DNA from: CAYQTO01 sp964420455 | GTDB taxonomy: Bacteria; Sumerlaeota; Sumerlaeia; SLMS01 | Length of the DNA: 64,000 bases | Assembly (NCBI GenBank): GCA_964420455.1 | Contig: CAYQTO010000005.1 | Coordinates: 1 to 64,000 of the forward strand | Reading direction: 5' to 3' | Shown: piece after piece, positions 32,396 to 42,191 of the stretch | How positions within the stretch are numbered: the first letter of the stretch is position 1 | How the letters are laid out: each line of letters starts with the position of its first letter | Program-made: the position numbers and the translations under genes | Notes under the pieces: model-generated | Told to the model about the DNA's origin: nothing | The model's input: the letters and a program-made list of their open reading frames with translations, nothing else | The model's database searches: none

Positions 32396-34287
32396 AATTC
32401 TTCCCCCTCGTCTCCCTTGCTGTCCACGTCGGCCACGGTCTCGCCCGAGGACTGGCGGCGGTGGCTCGCCGTCAGCCGGTCCAGCCCGTACATCTTGATC
32501 TTCTTGTCGAGGGTTGGTCGCGAAATGCCGAGCTGACGGGCGGCCTGCGACTTCTGTCCCCCCGATTCTACCAGCGCCCGCGAGATCTCCTCCCGCTCGA
32601 TCATCTCCGTCAGCATTTGCAACCGAGGGAGCTTGACCGTCGTGCTTTCCTCGTCGTTGCCCACCTCGCGGGGGACCATTGGCTCGTCAATGATGTGGCC
32701 ACTGCAAAGGAGCATGATCCGCTCGAGAACGTTGCGCAGTTCGCGGACGTTTCCCGGCCAGTGGTGCGAGAGGAGCCGACGATAGGCCCGCGGCGTTACT
32801 GCGTACTCCCTCGCGACCGCGTTGTCCTCCCGGATTTGCCGGATGAGGTAAGGCACCAACTCGGGGATGTCCTCAATCCGATCGCGCAAGGGGGGAACGG
32901 AAAGGTTCAGCACATGGATGCGGTGGTAGAGGTCGCGGCGGAAGGTGCCCTCCTCGACCATCTGCTCGAGGTTACGGTTTGTGGCGCAGAGGAACCGGAC
33001 GTCGGCGCGGACCGACTCGTTCCCGCCCACGCGAAAGAACGGCTGGCCCTCGATGACGCGCAGGAGCTTCGCCTGGAGATCCGGATCGAGATCGCCGATT
33101 TCGTCGAGAAAGAGCGTGCCCCCATCCGCCAGTTCCACCTTGCCGATGCGTCGCTCAGCCGCCCCGGTAAAGGCGCCTCGCTCGTGCCCAAACAGTTCCG
33201 CCTCTGTCAACTCGGAGACCATGCAGGCGCAGTTCACCTCGATATAGGGGCCGAAGCGCCGCGGCGACAACTGGTGGACGGCCCGGGCACAGAGTTCCTT
33301 GCCGGTTCCCGATTCGCCGCGGATCAGCACCGTCACATTGGTGCCCGCAAAGCTCCGGATCTGCGTGCGGAGCACATTCATCGGCTCGCTGCTGCCGACG
33401 ATGCCCAGGTGATCCGGGAGCAGCTGGGCCGATCCCTGCGCCAGCATCTGGCCGAGGGGGAGCGCCCGCAGGCATTCGGAAAGGGTCTCGGCAAACTCCA
33501 GATCCAGGGGCTCGAAGGGGCGTGCGTTTTCCCGGCCAAGAACGACCACGGCGGCCGCCCTTCCCTCCGCGTGGATGGGAAAGAACAGGGTGGTCCAGGC
33601 GACAGGGCGCTTGAGGAAATCCGCCTTCCAGGTGGCGCCCCGCTCCATCGCCGTCAACACGGCGCGGTCCTCTTCGCCGAGGTTGACCGGCCCTTCGACG
33701 AAGATGGCGTCGAGGCCCGGCGGGGCACTGTAGATGCCGACCGCATCGGCCTGGAGCGAGCGGCGGATGGCAGAGGAGAAGGCGCTGATGGAGTGGCGGA
33801 TGCGGCTGAGTGCCGCGAGCCGCGCGGTCAATTCGCTCGCCCGGCGGAGGATCAGCCGGTTCACCCGCAGGTGGTCGCCTCCCTTGGGACCCCCCGCCGA
33901 GGAGCCCTCACGCGTCTCCACATCGGCCGGTGCCCGGTCTGCCCGGGCGGACTCCTGCGGCGTGACTTCCACCACGGCGATCTGCGTCCGCCCGATGCGC
34001 AGATGGTCTTCCGATTTGAGGACCGTCGGCTCGCGGATTTCACGGCCGTTTACATACGTGCCGTTCTTGCTCCCGAGGTCGCGAACGATCAACTGGCCAT
34101 CGAGCCACTCGACGACCGCGTGGTGGCGCGAGACGAGATCGTCGGTGACGGGGACGCGCGACTGGGGGTCGCGGCCGAGGACCGCCGGGCGGTCCACCAG
34201 GACGCGGTGGCCCTGGCCGGTGCCGCTGATCACCAGGAGCGCGAGGTGGCAGGGGAGGGTTTCCGGATCGGGCGGGATCGGGCTCAT
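32392..34287 (-). CDS. FHA-GAF sigma54-dependent transcriptional activator
   Basis: The 631-residue product is a bacterial enhancer-binding protein. An FHA domain (about 15-110; VLGRDPQSRVPVTDDLVSR, GSKNGTYVNGREI) would bind a phosphothreonine peptide; a GAF-like region (about 170-290) follows; the AAA+ domain (about 305-535) has Walker A GESGTGKE, the sigma54-contact loop GAFTGA, Walker B TLFLDEIGD; the C-terminus has a Fis-type helix-turn-helix (SQAARQLGISRPTLDKKIK). It therefore activates sigma54 promoters in response to phosphorylation. The ATG at 34287 (MSPIPPDP) is preferred over an in-frame start 20 codons upstream. No Ser/Thr kinase lies nearby, so its partner is elsewhere. Confidence 0.9.
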   Translation of the reverse strand: MSPIPPDPETLPCHLALLVISGTGQGHRVLVDRPAVLGRDPQSRVPVTDDLVSRHHAVVEWLDGQLIVRDLGSKNGTYVNGREIREPTVLKSEDHLRIGRTQIAVVEVTPQESARADRAPADVETREGSSAGGPKGGDHLRVNRLILRRASELTARLAALSRIRHSISAFSSAIRRSLQADAVGIYSAPPGLDAIFVEGPVNLGEEDRAVLTAMERGATWKADFLKRPVAWTTLFFPIHAEGRAAAVVVLGRENARPFEPLDLEFAETLSECLRALPLGQMLAQGSAQLLPDHLGIVGSSEPMNVLRTQIRSFAGTNVTVLIRGESGTGKELCARAVHQLSPRRFGPYIEVNCACMVSELTEAELFGHERGAFTGAAERRIGKVELADGGTLFLDEIGDLDPDLQAKLLRVIEGQPFFRVGGNESVRADVRFLCATNRNLEQMVEEGTFRRDLYHRIHVLNLSVPPLRDRIEDIPELVPYLIRQIREDNAVAREYAVTPRAYRRLLSHHWPGNVRELRNVLERIMLLCSGHIIDEPMVPREVGNDEESTTVKLPRLQMLTEMIEREEISRALVESGGQKSQAARQLGISRPTLDKKIKMYGLDRLTASHRRQSSGETVADVDSKGDEGEEF

Positions 34288-34642
34288 GTCAGTGGGGGCA
34301 TATTCACAGGGCAGACTTCTGCGCACTCGTGGTGGCAGGTGTGTCAATCTGGTTTACAAGCATCCTTTGGACCGATTCCGGACGCAAGGTTAAGTGCTTG
34401 TTTTCGAGGGCTGAGGACCCACTTCGAGTTGTAAAGGATGTTGGCACGTTTCAGGTTAACAGCCTTACCGCACGGGAGAAGGGCCGTCCTACCCCGGTTC
34501 CCCCCGCTCGCTTCTGTTTTCCAGAGGCGATTCAAATAGAAGCCGCATTTGTTCGTGGGGTCCAGATGCCGGCTTCTTTCCCGCTCCCGCTCCGGCATCT
34601 GCCGGAGCGGGAGCTTACTTTCCGGCACCGGCCGGCGCCCCT
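34288..34642. other. Intergenic region with a large perfect inverted repeat
   Basis: This 355-bp stretch is less GC-rich than its surroundings and should contain the promoter of the FHA activator. A 94-codon open frame on the minus strand (34344-34628) crosses the inverted repeat at 34583-34614, has no coding bias and is not accepted. A TTGGCACG at 34441 resembles half of a sigma54 site but lacks the -12 GC element. Confidence 0.5.
34583..34614 (-). terminator. Perfect 15-bp hairpin after the small membrane-protein gene
   Basis: Arms GCTCCCGCTCCGGCA and TGCCGGAGCGGGAGC are perfectly complementary with a 2-nt loop. It lies 28 bp after the stop of the minus-strand gene at 34643. No T-run follows on the minus strand (TTACTTT follows on the plus strand), so it is either a weak bidirectional terminator or another structured element. 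Confidence 0.55.
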
Positions 34643-35050
34643 TCAGCCCCCCGACTCCTTCAATTGCTTCTGGAGAAGGTCGCGCTCCTTCTTGAGCAGG
34701 GCGACCTCCTTCATCGCGGAGTGGTAGCCGGCGTCGGCCTTCTGGCGGCCCTTAAAGATCCAGACGATGGTCCGATAGACGGCGACCAGCAGCATGAGGG
34801 CGGTGAGACCCACCAGGACGAAGTAATCGTTGGCGGTTTCGAACCAACCGACGACTGGCTGGGCGCCAACGCTTTGGGCGATGGGAATGCCGTAAACCCA
34901 GATCGCCCCGATGACGAGGAAGGAGATCCAGGCGGGGAGGGGGAACACCTGGTTGCGGGTGTTGAGGGAGGGGACGCGGTTGGCGTCGACCTTGAGTTTG
35001 ATCTGGCGATCGAGTTCGGCGATGCGCTCGAGGGTTTGCGTTCGGTTCAC
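34643..35050 (-). CDS. Small two-helix membrane protein of unknown function
   Basis: The 135-residue product has an N-terminal amphipathic/coiled segment (LERIAELDRQIKLKVDAN), two transmembrane helices (about 42-58, WISFLVIGAIWVYGIPI; about 78-95, VLVGLTALMLLVAVYRTIV) and a C-terminal coiled coil (MKEVALLKKERDLLQKQLKE). The start is a GTG at 35050. Both ends are probably cytoplasmic. No family was recognised. It lies 45 bp downstream of the DJ-1 gene on the same strand. Confidence 0.7.
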   Translation of the reverse strand: MNRTQTLERIAELDRQIKLKVDANRVPSLNTRNQVFPLPAWISFLVIGAIWVYGIPIAQSVGAQPVVGWFETANDYFVLVGLTALMLLVAVYRTIVWIFKGRQKADAGYHSAMKEVALLKKERDLLQKQLKESGG

Positions 35051-35095
35051 CGTGCACGCTCCTCCGTGCGCCTTCTCGCGGGTCCCCGTCTCGGG

Positions 35096-35662
35096 TCAGG
35101 ATGGTTCCGCGGACTCGAAGGACGCATAGACGATGGATTGGGCAATGTCTTGCGCCGTGGAAGTTCCCAGCAGGAGTTCGATGACGGCAAGGGCAAAGGG
35201 GACGGCGGTGCCGGCGCCCCGGCTGGTGACAAGGCGGCCGTGGCGGACGACCGGATCGTGGCGAAGGAGGGCGCCGGCCATGTCGGTCTCCGCCTTGGGG
35301 AAGCAGGTGGCGGGCACGCCATCGAGGATGCCGAGGTCGGCGAGGAAGGTGGGGGCGGCGCAGATGGCGGCGAGGGGCCGGCCGGCCTCATGGTGGATCC
35401 GGACCATGTTCCTGAGGGGTTCGTGCTGGCGGAGTTGGCGCGTGCCCGGGCCGCCGGGGAGCAGGATCAAGTCGAACGCACGGGAGAGCTCATCGTCGAG
35501 CACCGAGTCAGTCTCGACCGTGATCTGGTGCGAGCCGGTGGCGGTGCGCTTGCCGATGCCGGCGGTGGTGACGTGGACGCCGGCGCGCCGCAGGAGATCG
35601 ATGGAGGTGACGGCCTCGACTTCCTCGAAGCCGTCGATGAGCGGGATAAGAACGGTGGGCAT
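35096..35662 (-). CDS. DJ-1/PfpI family protein
   Basis: The 188-residue product is a DJ-1/ThiJ (YajL-like) protein. The conserved acid is near the start (IDGFEEVEAV, Glu about 15), the nucleophile Cys is in LAAICAAPTFLA (about residue 103) and a family GGPGTRQL loop is at about 70. Members act as stress-protective proteins or glyoxalase/deglycase-like enzymes; which applies here cannot be said. The ATG at 35662 has a GGGA site upstream. It diverges from the DUF1800 gene. Confidence 0.88.
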   Translation of the reverse strand: MPTVLIPLIDGFEEVEAVTSIDLLRRAGVHVTTAGIGKRTATGSHQITVETDSVLDDELSRAFDLILLPGGPGTRQLRQHEPLRNMVRIHHEAGRPLAAICAAPTFLADLGILDGVPATCFPKAETDMAGALLRHDPVVRHGRLVTSRGAGTAVPFALAVIELLLGTSTAQDIAQSIVYASFESAEPS

Positions 35663-35832
35663 GGCGGTGATCCCTGAAAAGAGAGTGTACGCACAGGTGG
35701 ATGGTGTGTACCGAATGGTACGGGGTTCGTCCAGCCCCGAGGGCGACAACCCGGAGAAGTCTGCTGGAACTGTGGGGGTTAACTGCAACCCACGTTGCGG
35801 GTGAGCCAGTTGCATTGGGGTGAGGAACAAAC
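35663..35832. promoter_or_regulatory. Divergent promoter region of the DJ-1 and DUF1800 genes
   Basis: This 170-bp spacer is slightly less GC-rich than the genes and contains AAAAGAGAGTGTACGCA and GTGTACCGAATGGTACGG. The latter holds GTACCGAATGGTAC, a short imperfect inverted repeat at about 35708-35721 that could be an operator. The promoters cannot be placed reliably. Confidence 0.35.
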
Positions 35833-37392
35833 GTGAAAGCCGCCCGGGGCGGCGGAAGGACGTGGACAATGGCGGCAAGGCTGGCACCGGTGGAGGGCGG
35901 GGCACCGTGGGGCGAGCGGGAGGCGCGCCACCTGCTGAACCGCGCGGGTTTCGGGGTGGCGCTGGAGCGGATCCCGGCGATTGTTGCAGCGGGACGGGAG
36001 GCGTCGGTCGATGCGCTCGTGTTCGACGACGGGCGGGCGGAAACCCATCCGGAGCCGGACTTCCTTACCCCGGCGGAAGACATGCTGGAGATGGTGCGGA
36101 TGGCGCGCGAGGTGGAGGACCGGGACGAGCGCCGGGCGATGGTCCGCAACCGGCTCCGCGACCAGCGGCTCGAGGTCGGCCGGCTCCAGGCCTGGTGGCT
36201 CGACCGCATGGCCGCCACCACCAGGCCCCTGCGCGAGAAGATGGCGCTCTTCTGGCACGGTCACTTCGCCACCAGCGCCCGCGAAGTTCGCCAACCCCTC
36301 TACAACTACCAGCTCAATACGATCTTTCGCGAGCACGGGATGGGGAGTTTCAAGGACCTTGTCTTTGCCGTGGGCAAATCGCCCGCCATGTTGAACTACC
36401 TGAACAACAAGCAGAACCGCAAGGGGCAGCCGAACGAGAACTGGGCCCGGGAACTCATGGAGCTGTTTACCATGGGAATCGGGAGCTATACGGAGGAGGA
36501 CATCCGCGAGGCGGCCCGCGCCTTCACCGGATATACGGAGCGGGAGGGCCAGTTCACCTTCGTGGCGCGCCAGCACGACGAAGGGATCAAGACCTTCCTC
36601 GGCCGGACGGGACCGTTCGACGGCAGGGACATCATCGACATTATTTTCGAACAGCCGGAGACGGCGCGGTTCGTCCCGCGGAAGATCTGGGAGTACCTTG
36701 TCTATGCGGATCCGGACGAGGATGTGGTGGAGGAACTGGCGGGGGTGTTCCGCGACAACAACTTCGGGCTGCGACCGCTCCTGCGCACGATCCTCCTCTC
36801 GCGGGAGTTCTACAGTGAGCGGGCACTCGGTAACCAGGTGAAGTCGCCGGTGCAGTTCTGGGTGATGCTGCGGGATCAACTGGGGCTGGAGGACGTGCCG
36901 GCGCGGATGGTGACGATGGCGCTGCGGGGCCTCGGACAGGACCTCTTTTATCCGCCGAATGTGAAGGGGTGGCCGGGCGACCGGGCCTGGATCACGAGCA
37001 ACTCGCTGCTGCTCCGTTACAACATCCCGGCATATGTGCTGTTGGGCGAGCGGCCAACGGGGGGGCGCGCCCTCGAGCTGGACGAGACGCCTGGCGGGGC
37101 CGTGAGCGAGCGCCTCGAGCGCCTCCGGGAGAGGCGGAGGCGGGAGCGAATTCGAGACACCTCGGCGCTGTATGCGTCGATGGGCGGAAAGTCCGCGCCC
37201 GAGGTGGTCCGCGGTCTGGGCGGTCGGCTCCTCGGACGGGAGCTGGAGGACGCCCAGGTCGACGCCATCGCCGCCGTTCTCGCCGGCGAGGAAGGCGACC
37301 GCTGGCGCCTGTCCGTCTCGAGCCTTGGTCGCGAACGCGCCGCCGCCACCCTTCATCTCTTGCTTTCCCTCGCGGAATACCAGTTGTGTTAG
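35833..37392 (+). CDS. DUF1800 family protein
   Basis: The 519-residue product is a DUF1800 member: RHLLNRAGFGVALERI near the N-terminus, MALFWHGHFATSAREV (about residue 137), NENWARELMELFTMGIGSYTEEDIREAARAFTGY (given here in parts: NENWARELMELF, EEDIREAARAFTG), and FYPPNVKGWPGDRAWI. These proteins are widespread in planctomycetes and similar bacteria, usually followed by a DUF1501 gene as here, and are of unknown function. The GTG at 35833 or the ATG at 35869 could be the start. The DUF1501 gene follows after 26 bp. Confidence 0.9.
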   Translation: MKAARGGGRTWTMAARLAPVEGGAPWGEREARHLLNRAGFGVALERIPAIVAAGREASVDALVFDDGRAETHPEPDFLTPAEDMLEMVRMAREVEDRDERRAMVRNRLRDQRLEVGRLQAWWLDRMAATTRPLREKMALFWHGHFATSAREVRQPLYNYQLNTIFREHGMGSFKDLVFAVGKSPAMLNYLNNKQNRKGQPNENWARELMELFTMGIGSYTEEDIREAARAFTGYTEREGQFTFVARQHDEGIKTFLGRTGPFDGRDIIDIIFEQPETARFVPRKIWEYLVYADPDEDVVEELAGVFRDNNFGLRPLLRTILLSREFYSERALGNQVKSPVQFWVMLRDQLGLEDVPARMVTMALRGLGQDLFYPPNVKGWPGDRAWITSNSLLLRYNIPAYVLLGERPTGGRALELDETPGGAVSERLERLRERRRRERIRDTSALYASMGGKSAPEVVRGLGGRLLGRELEDAQVDAIAAVLAGEEGDRWRLSVSSLGRERAAATLHLLLSLAEYQLC

Positions 37393-37418
37393 GACACCTG
37401 CAAAAAAGGACCGGACCG

Positions 37419-38681
37419 ATGGCCGACGCACGCTATGTCTTCACAAGGCGCGAGTTCCTCCGGGGGGCGCTCATAGCCGGGGCAGGCATGACCCTTCCCG
37501 CCTTCCTCACCGAGGCGGTTTCCGCCAACGCGGTCGAGGGCCACCTGCCCGGGTTCAAGGATGACCGCATCCTGGTGGTGATCCAACTCGGTGGTGGAAA
37601 CGACGGGCTGAACACGATCGTGCCTTACGGCGACGATGCGTATTACCGGTCGCGCCAGGTGCTCCGGGTGGAGCGTCAGCAACTCCTTCGTCTGGACGAC
37701 CAGCTCGCGATGAACGACGCGATGACGGGGTTGAAGGAGCTCTATGACGAAGGGGGGCTGGGAATCGTCAACGGCGTCGGGTATCCGAACCCGAACCGCT
37801 CGCACTTCCGCTCGATGGAGATCTGGCAGACGGCGGTGGATTCGGACCGTTACAGCGAGACGGGATGGGTGGGCCGATACTTTGACCACTGCTGCAGCGG
37901 GACTCCGGAGCCCCAGGCGGGCGTGCACGTGGGGCCGGGGGAGATGCCGCAGGCCTTCACCGGGCGGAGCGGTGCCGGGGTGGGATTCACAGACCCGGAG
38001 CGGTTTCGCTGGGCGACGGGGGGCGTTGAGGGCCTTGAGGACGCCTTTGCCCGTGCCAACCAGCTCGATACCGTTCGCACGTCCGCGAACGAGACCGACA
38101 ACCTGGATTTCCTCCGGCACATGACCAACAATGCGGTGATCGCGTCGGAGGATGTGCAGCGGGCGGGGCGGACGCGGCGCCAGCCGGTGGACTACCCCGC
38201 GTCCGCATTGGCAAACCAGCTGAGGACGATCGCGACGTTGATCGCCGGCGGACTCCCGACGCGGATCTACTACACGTCGCTGACGGGCTTTGACACCCAT
38301 GCGAACCAGTCGGCCACGCACCGCCGTTTGCTCGAGCAGTTCAGCGGCGCCCTGCCGGCGTTCCTCCGCGACCTGAAGAAGATCGGCGTGGCGGACCGCG
38401 TGCAGGTTATGTGCTTCAGCGAGTTCGGCCGCCGTGTGGAGGAGAATGCGAGCAGGGGGACGGACCATGGGACGGCGGGGCCGATGTTCCTCGCCGGGGC
38501 GGGCATCACGCCCGGCCTCCACGGCCAATACCCCAGCCTCACGGACCTGGACGGGGGCGACCTCAGGCACACGGTGGATTTCCGAAGCGTCTATACGGAC
38601 GTGCTGGAGGGATGGTTCGGTGCGGACGCCAGCCGCGTGGTCGGCCGGAAATTCCAGCGGGCAGGAATCGTGAAGGGATAG
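37419..38681 (+). CDS. DUF1501 family Tat-exported protein
   Basis: The 420-residue product has a twin-arginine signal (TRREFLRGALIAGAGMTLPA) and the DUF1501 core: ILVVIQLGGGNDGLNTIVPY (about 50-70), FDTHANQ (about 287) and EFGRRVEENASRGTDHGTAG (about 330). The family belongs to the alkaline-phosphatase/sulfatase superfamily, and these blocks supply metal ligands, but no substrate is known. An AAAAAAGGA ribosome site lies 8 nt before the ATG at 37419. It would be exported folded by Tat and act with the DUF1800 protein. Confidence 0.92.
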   Translation: MADARYVFTRREFLRGALIAGAGMTLPAFLTEAVSANAVEGHLPGFKDDRILVVIQLGGGNDGLNTIVPYGDDAYYRSRQVLRVERQQLLRLDDQLAMNDAMTGLKELYDEGGLGIVNGVGYPNPNRSHFRSMEIWQTAVDSDRYSETGWVGRYFDHCCSGTPEPQAGVHVGPGEMPQAFTGRSGAGVGFTDPERFRWATGGVEGLEDAFARANQLDTVRTSANETDNLDFLRHMTNNAVIASEDVQRAGRTRRQPVDYPASALANQLRTIATLIAGGLPTRIYYTSLTGFDTHANQSATHRRLLEQFSGALPAFLRDLKKIGVADRVQVMCFSEFGRRVEENASRGTDHGTAGPMFLAGAGITPGLHGQYPSLTDLDGGDLRHTVDFRSVYTDVLEGWFGADASRVVGRKFQRAGIVKG

Positions 38682-38756
38682 CGACCGGGGAGCGGGGAAG
38701 AAAACTGGGGATGCGAGGAAAAGGGGGAAGGGAGAAGGGGAGACCTGAATCGATGT

Positions 38757-39848
38757 TCAGTGGGCGAGGGATTCGAGTTTCTTTTCGAGTTCCGTTTTAC
38801 GCAGTGCCGTCAGCAATTCCTCGAGGTTCCCCTCGATGACGCTTTCGAGGTTATAGAGGGTGAGGTTGATGCGGTGGTCGGTAATGCGGTTCTGGGGGAA
38901 GTTGTAGGTGCGGATGCGTTCGCTGCGGTCGCCGGAGCCGACCATGGACTTGCGCAGGTCGCCACGGGCTTTCAGGTCCTTTTCGATTTCGGCCTCGAGG
39001 AGGCGACTGCGCAGCACGCGCAGGGCCTTTTCCTTGTTGCGGAGCTGGCTGCGCTCGTCCTGACAGGTAACGATGATGCCGGTGGGGATGTGGAGGAGGC
39101 GCACGGCGGAGTAGGTGGTGTTGACGCCCTGGCCGCCGGGGCCGCTGGCGCACATGGTGTCGACGCGGATGTCGGCCTCCCGGAGGTCGACATCGGTTTC
39201 GCCGGCCTCGGGGAGGACGGCGACGGTGGCGGCGCTGGTGTGAATGCGGCCCTGGGTTTCTGTGACTGGCACGCGCTGGACCCGGTGGGCGCCGCCCTCC
39301 CACTTGAGCCATGAATAGACGCGCTCGCCGGAGATCATGGCGATGACCTCGCGATAGCCGCCGAGGGCGCTTTCCGTGGTGGAGAGAAGCTCGACCTTCC
39401 ATCCGCGGAGTTCCGCATAGCGTGTATACATGCGGAGGAGGTCGCCGGCGAAGAGGCCGGCCTCGTCGCCGCCGGTGCCGGCGCGGATTTCGAGGAGGAG
39501 GTTGCGCTCGTCGAGGGGATCGGGGGGGAGGAGCAGGAGTTGGAGTTCCCGCGAGAGGTCGTCGACGAGGGGCTGGGCGTCTTCCAGTTCGGCCTCGGCG
39601 AGGGCACGGAGGTCGGCGTCCTTCTCGAGGCGAAGGATGTCTCGTGCCTCGGCGACGCGTTCCTCCGCGTGGAGGAGGCGGTCGGCGACGGCAAGGGTCT
39701 CGCGGGTGCGCTGGTGGTCGCGCCCAAGGTCGGCGAGGCGCCTCGGATCGGTTGCGGATTCGGGGGCGTTGAGCTGGTTCTCGAGTTCCGCGAGGTGTTC
39801 ACGGAGCGAGTCGACGCGGTCGCGGGTGTTGAGCGGTGGGGCTGCCAT
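38757..39848 (-). CDS. prfA: Peptide chain release factor 1
   Basis: The 363-residue product is class I release factor RF1. The catalytic GGQ is in [17 protein letters not shown] (about residue 238), preceded by DIRVDTMC and followed by [20 protein letters not shown]. The N-terminal coiled coil and the RF1-type decoding region ([19 protein letters not shown]) are present; length is normal for RF1 (about 360). The ATG at 39848 is 4 bp after the stop of the GNAT gene. No prmC (hemK) follows; the next gene downstream on the plus strand is DUF1501, converging. Confidence 0.93.
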   Translation of the reverse strand: MAAPPLNTRDRVDSLREHLAELENQLNAPESATDPRRLADLGRDHQRTRETLAVADRLLHAEERVAEARDILRLEKDADLRALAEAELEDAQPLVDDLSRELQLLLLPPDPLDERNLLLEIRAGTGGDEAGLFAGDLLRMYTRYAELRGWKVELLSTTESALGGYREVIAMISGERVYSWLKWEGGAHRVQRVPVTETQGRIHTSAATVAVLPEAGETDVDLREADIRVDTMCASGPGGQGVNTTYSAVRLLHIPTGIIVTCQDERSQLRNKEKALRVLRSRLLEAEIEKDLKARGDLRKSMVGSGDRSERIRTYNFPQNRITDHRINLTLYNLESVIEGNLEELLTALRKTELEKKLESLAH

Positions 39849-39852
39849 GGAG

Positions 39853-41016
39853 TCAGGTTCCGGGTGGGGCGGCGGGCGTGTCGAGCGCCTTTTCGTATAG
39901 ACGGTGCGTGCGATAATGGACGGCGCCCATGGCGGCGAGCTCGCGGTTCATGGCGTCGTTGTCCTCGAGGATCCAGCCGAGTTCCGCGGTTTCAAAACGG
40001 CTTTCGATGCCGTGGCGGACGACGCGGCTGACGAGCAGGGTTTCGATGCCACGGTTGCGAAATTCGGGGACGACCCCCATGGCGAGGACGCGGAGTTGGT
40101 GGAGGCGGCGGCGGAGGAGGAGGAAGATGCCGATTTCGAGGGGGCCGGTGCGGCCCCGAAGGTGGCGAAGGATCAGGTTGTAGTCGGGGAGGGCGAGGGC
40201 AAAGCCGGCGGGTGTGTTGTCGATCTCGATGAAGTGAACGAGTTGCGGGAGGAGGACGGGCCGGAGCGCGCGGGCCATGTGGCGGACCTCGCTTTCGGTC
40301 ATGGGGACGAAGCCCCAGTTGCCGGCCCAGGCGGCGTTGTAAATCCGGCGGACGAGGGCGAGCTCCTCGTCGAAGCGGGTCATGTCGATCCTTCGGGCGG
40401 TGACCTTGTGGCCCTGGCGCTCGAGTCGCTGGACCACCTTGTCGGCGAGGCGATCCATCCGCGGATTGTAGGAATGGGTGCTGACCCACCAGGTCAGGAG
40501 GTCACGGGCTCTTGTATATCCGGCTGCTTCCACGAGGGCGGGATAGCTTTCCGGGTTCCAGGGGGTCATGAGGAAGGGGGGATTGGTGAAGCCGTGGACG
40601 AGGAGACCGACCTCCTCGTTGGTGGAGAAGGAGGCAGGCCCGCGAAGGGCGGTGAGGCCACGGCGGCGGGCCCATTGCCCGGCGGCGTCGAGGAGGGCGG
40701 CGAAGACCTCCGCCTCGGGCTCGGCGTCGAGAAAGCCAAAGAAGCCGATGCGCTCGTTGTGGTAGGTGTTGTGGAGGAAGTTCTCGATGGCGGCGATGCG
40801 GCCAACGCAGCGACGGCCGCGGAAGGCGAGGAAGTAGTCGACGCGGGCGTGTTCGTGAAAGGGATGGCGGTCTGTATCGAGGAGTTGGGCGACGTCGCGG
40901 CGGGGCGGCGGCACCCAGAGGCTGTCGCAGGCGTGGAGACGGTAGGCGATGTCGATGAAGAGGCGGAGGGCGCGGGCGCCCCGGACGGGAACAACGCGGA
41001 CCGGGGCGGGGGTCAA
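39853..41016 (-). CDS. GNAT-related protein of the YghO type
   Basis: The 387-residue product resembles YghO-like acyltransferase-fold proteins: [20 protein letters not shown] near the N-terminus, [20 protein letters not shown] with VGRIAAIEN, then [36 protein letters not shown], and a C-terminal GNAT core with [19 protein letters not shown] as the acetyl-CoA loop (R/Q-x-x-G-x-A/E variant). The substrate is unknown. The TTG at 41016 overlaps the TGA of the TPR lipoprotein gene (TTGA), and prfA follows 4 bp after its stop, so the three genes form one operon. Confidence 0.8.
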   Translation of the reverse strand: MTPAPVRVVPVRGARALRLFIDIAYRLHACDSLWVPPPRRDVAQLLDTDRHPFHEHARVDYFLAFRGRRCVGRIAAIENFLHNTYHNERIGFFGFLDAEPEAEVFAALLDAAGQWARRRGLTALRGPASFSTNEEVGLLVHGFTNPPFLMTPWNPESYPALVEAAGYTRARDLLTWWVSTHSYNPRMDRLADKVVQRLERQGHKVTARRIDMTRFDEELALVRRIYNAAWAGNWGFVPMTESEVRHMARALRPVLLPQLVHFIEIDNTPAGFALALPDYNLILRHLRGRTGPLEIGIFLLLRRRLHQLRVLAMGVVPEFRNRGIETLLVSRVVRHGIESRFETAELGWILEDNDAMNRELAAMGAVHYRTHRLYEKALDTPAAPPGT

Positions 41017-42191
41017 GGCGTGGGGGGCTCCGGCTGCTCGCCGTTGGGGGCGGCGTCGGGGGTGGGCTCCTGCTGCTGGGTGGCGGCTTCGGGCTCGGCG
41101 GCCTGCTGGCGAATCTGCTCGATGGCGGCGAGGTATTGGTCGGCGCGCTGGGAGATGGCGGACTCGGGATTCTCGGCCTTCATCTGTTGGAAGTGGGCGA
41201 TGGCCTCGTCGAAGCGGCCGGCGCGGACGTAGAGGTCGCCGATGGCGGTCTGGTCCTGGATGGCGCCGCGGGTCATGGGCTGCTCGCCCATGGCGCGGCG
41301 GCGGTAGTCGACGGCCTTGTCCACTTCGCCAAAGGCGGTGTGGTAGGTGGCGAGGGTGCGGAGAATGTCGACGCGGGCGGGGATCTCGAGTTCTTCCTCG
41401 AGGAGCGTCTCGAGGGTCATGACGCCCTGCTGGAAGAGTTCCACGGCCTCCTCCTCGCGCTCGGCCTGGCGGAGGTTGAGGGCCTTTCCGATGAGCACCT
41501 CGGCGACGATGCGGTCCTCGCCTTCCGGTTCGGTGCCGAGATAGAGATCGTAGACGTCGTTGCTGGCAAGGAAGTCGCCCTCGCGGCGGTGGTAAAGGGC
41601 GAGGAGTTCGCGGGCTTCGTGGCGGACGGCGGTCTCGCCGTTGACGATAATATCCTGCATGGCGGCGATGGCCTCGTCGCGTTCGGCCTCGTCGTCGGAG
41701 TCGGGGCGGAGGTTGATGGTGGCGCGGGCGACGCGGAAGCGCTCGTGGAGGTCGGGATTTCCCTGGGTGCGGGCAACCATCTCGTCGGCGAAGGCCTTGG
41801 CCTCGTCCACTTTGCCGAGCTCGAGATTGACGCCGATGGCGGCCTCGGCGGCGCGGACGACGGGGCTGCCCATTTGGGCGCCTTCGAAGCCTACCTGGTC
41901 GACGACGGCCTCGAACTGGGCGACGGCGTTCTCGAGGTTTTCCTGGCGGCCGAGGTTGAGATAGACGCTGGCGAGGGTGAGGCGCACGTCGGGGATGATG
42001 GCGCTGTCGGGCTCCTGGTTGATCAGTTCGCGCATCTTGAGGATGGCGAGAGCGAGCTGGCGCTCCTCGATGAGCTGCTGGGCCTCCTGGAAGCGTTCCT
42101 CGGGGGTGGAGGGGCCGCAGCCAATGAGGAAGGTGCTGGCCACGAGGAGAAGGGAGGCGACGAGGCGGAGAAAGAGATGACGAAAACGCAT
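41013..42191 (-). CDS. TPR lipoprotein
   Basis: The 392-residue product has a lipoprotein signal (residues 1-25; lipobox LIGC) and a series of TPR-like helix pairs from about residue 32 to 345 (ERFQEAQQLIEERQLALAIL, LRLTLASVYLNLGRQENLEN-like, DLYVRAGRFDEAIAHFQQMK), then a Gln/Pro/Glu-rich tail. Such proteins scaffold complexes at the inner leaflet of the outer membrane. The ATG at 42191 has an AAAGG site. It heads the operon with the GNAT gene and prfA, which is an unusual set: an envelope protein cotranscribed with a translation factor. Confidence 0.8.
   Translation of the reverse strand: MRFRHLFLRLVASLLLVASTFLIGCGPSTPEERFQEAQQLIEERQLALAILKMRELINQEPDSAIIPDVRLTLASVYLNLGRQENLENAVAQFEAVVDQVGFEGAQMGSPVVRAAEAAIGVNLELGKVDEAKAFADEMVARTQGNPDLHERFRVARATINLRPDSDDEAERDEAIAAMQDIIVNGETAVRHEARELLALYHRREGDFLASNDVYDLYLGTEPEGEDRIVAEVLIGKALNLRQAEREEEAVELFQQGVMTLETLLEEELEIPARVDILRTLATYHTAFGEVDKAVDYRRRAMGEQPMTRGAIQDQTAIGDLYVRAGRFDEAIAHFQQMKAENPESAISQRADQYLAAIEQIRQQAAEPEAATQQQEPTPDAAPNGEQPEPPTP

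Noticed and set aside
34441..34458. A sigma54 promoter (TTGGCACG) before the FHA activator
   Set aside because: The GC at the -12 position is missing at the required spacing, and it is on the strand opposite to the nearest gene.
34344..34628. A 94-residue minus-strand gene in the 355-bp spacer
   Set aside because: It crosses the perfect inverted repeat, has no codon bias and matches nothing recognisable.
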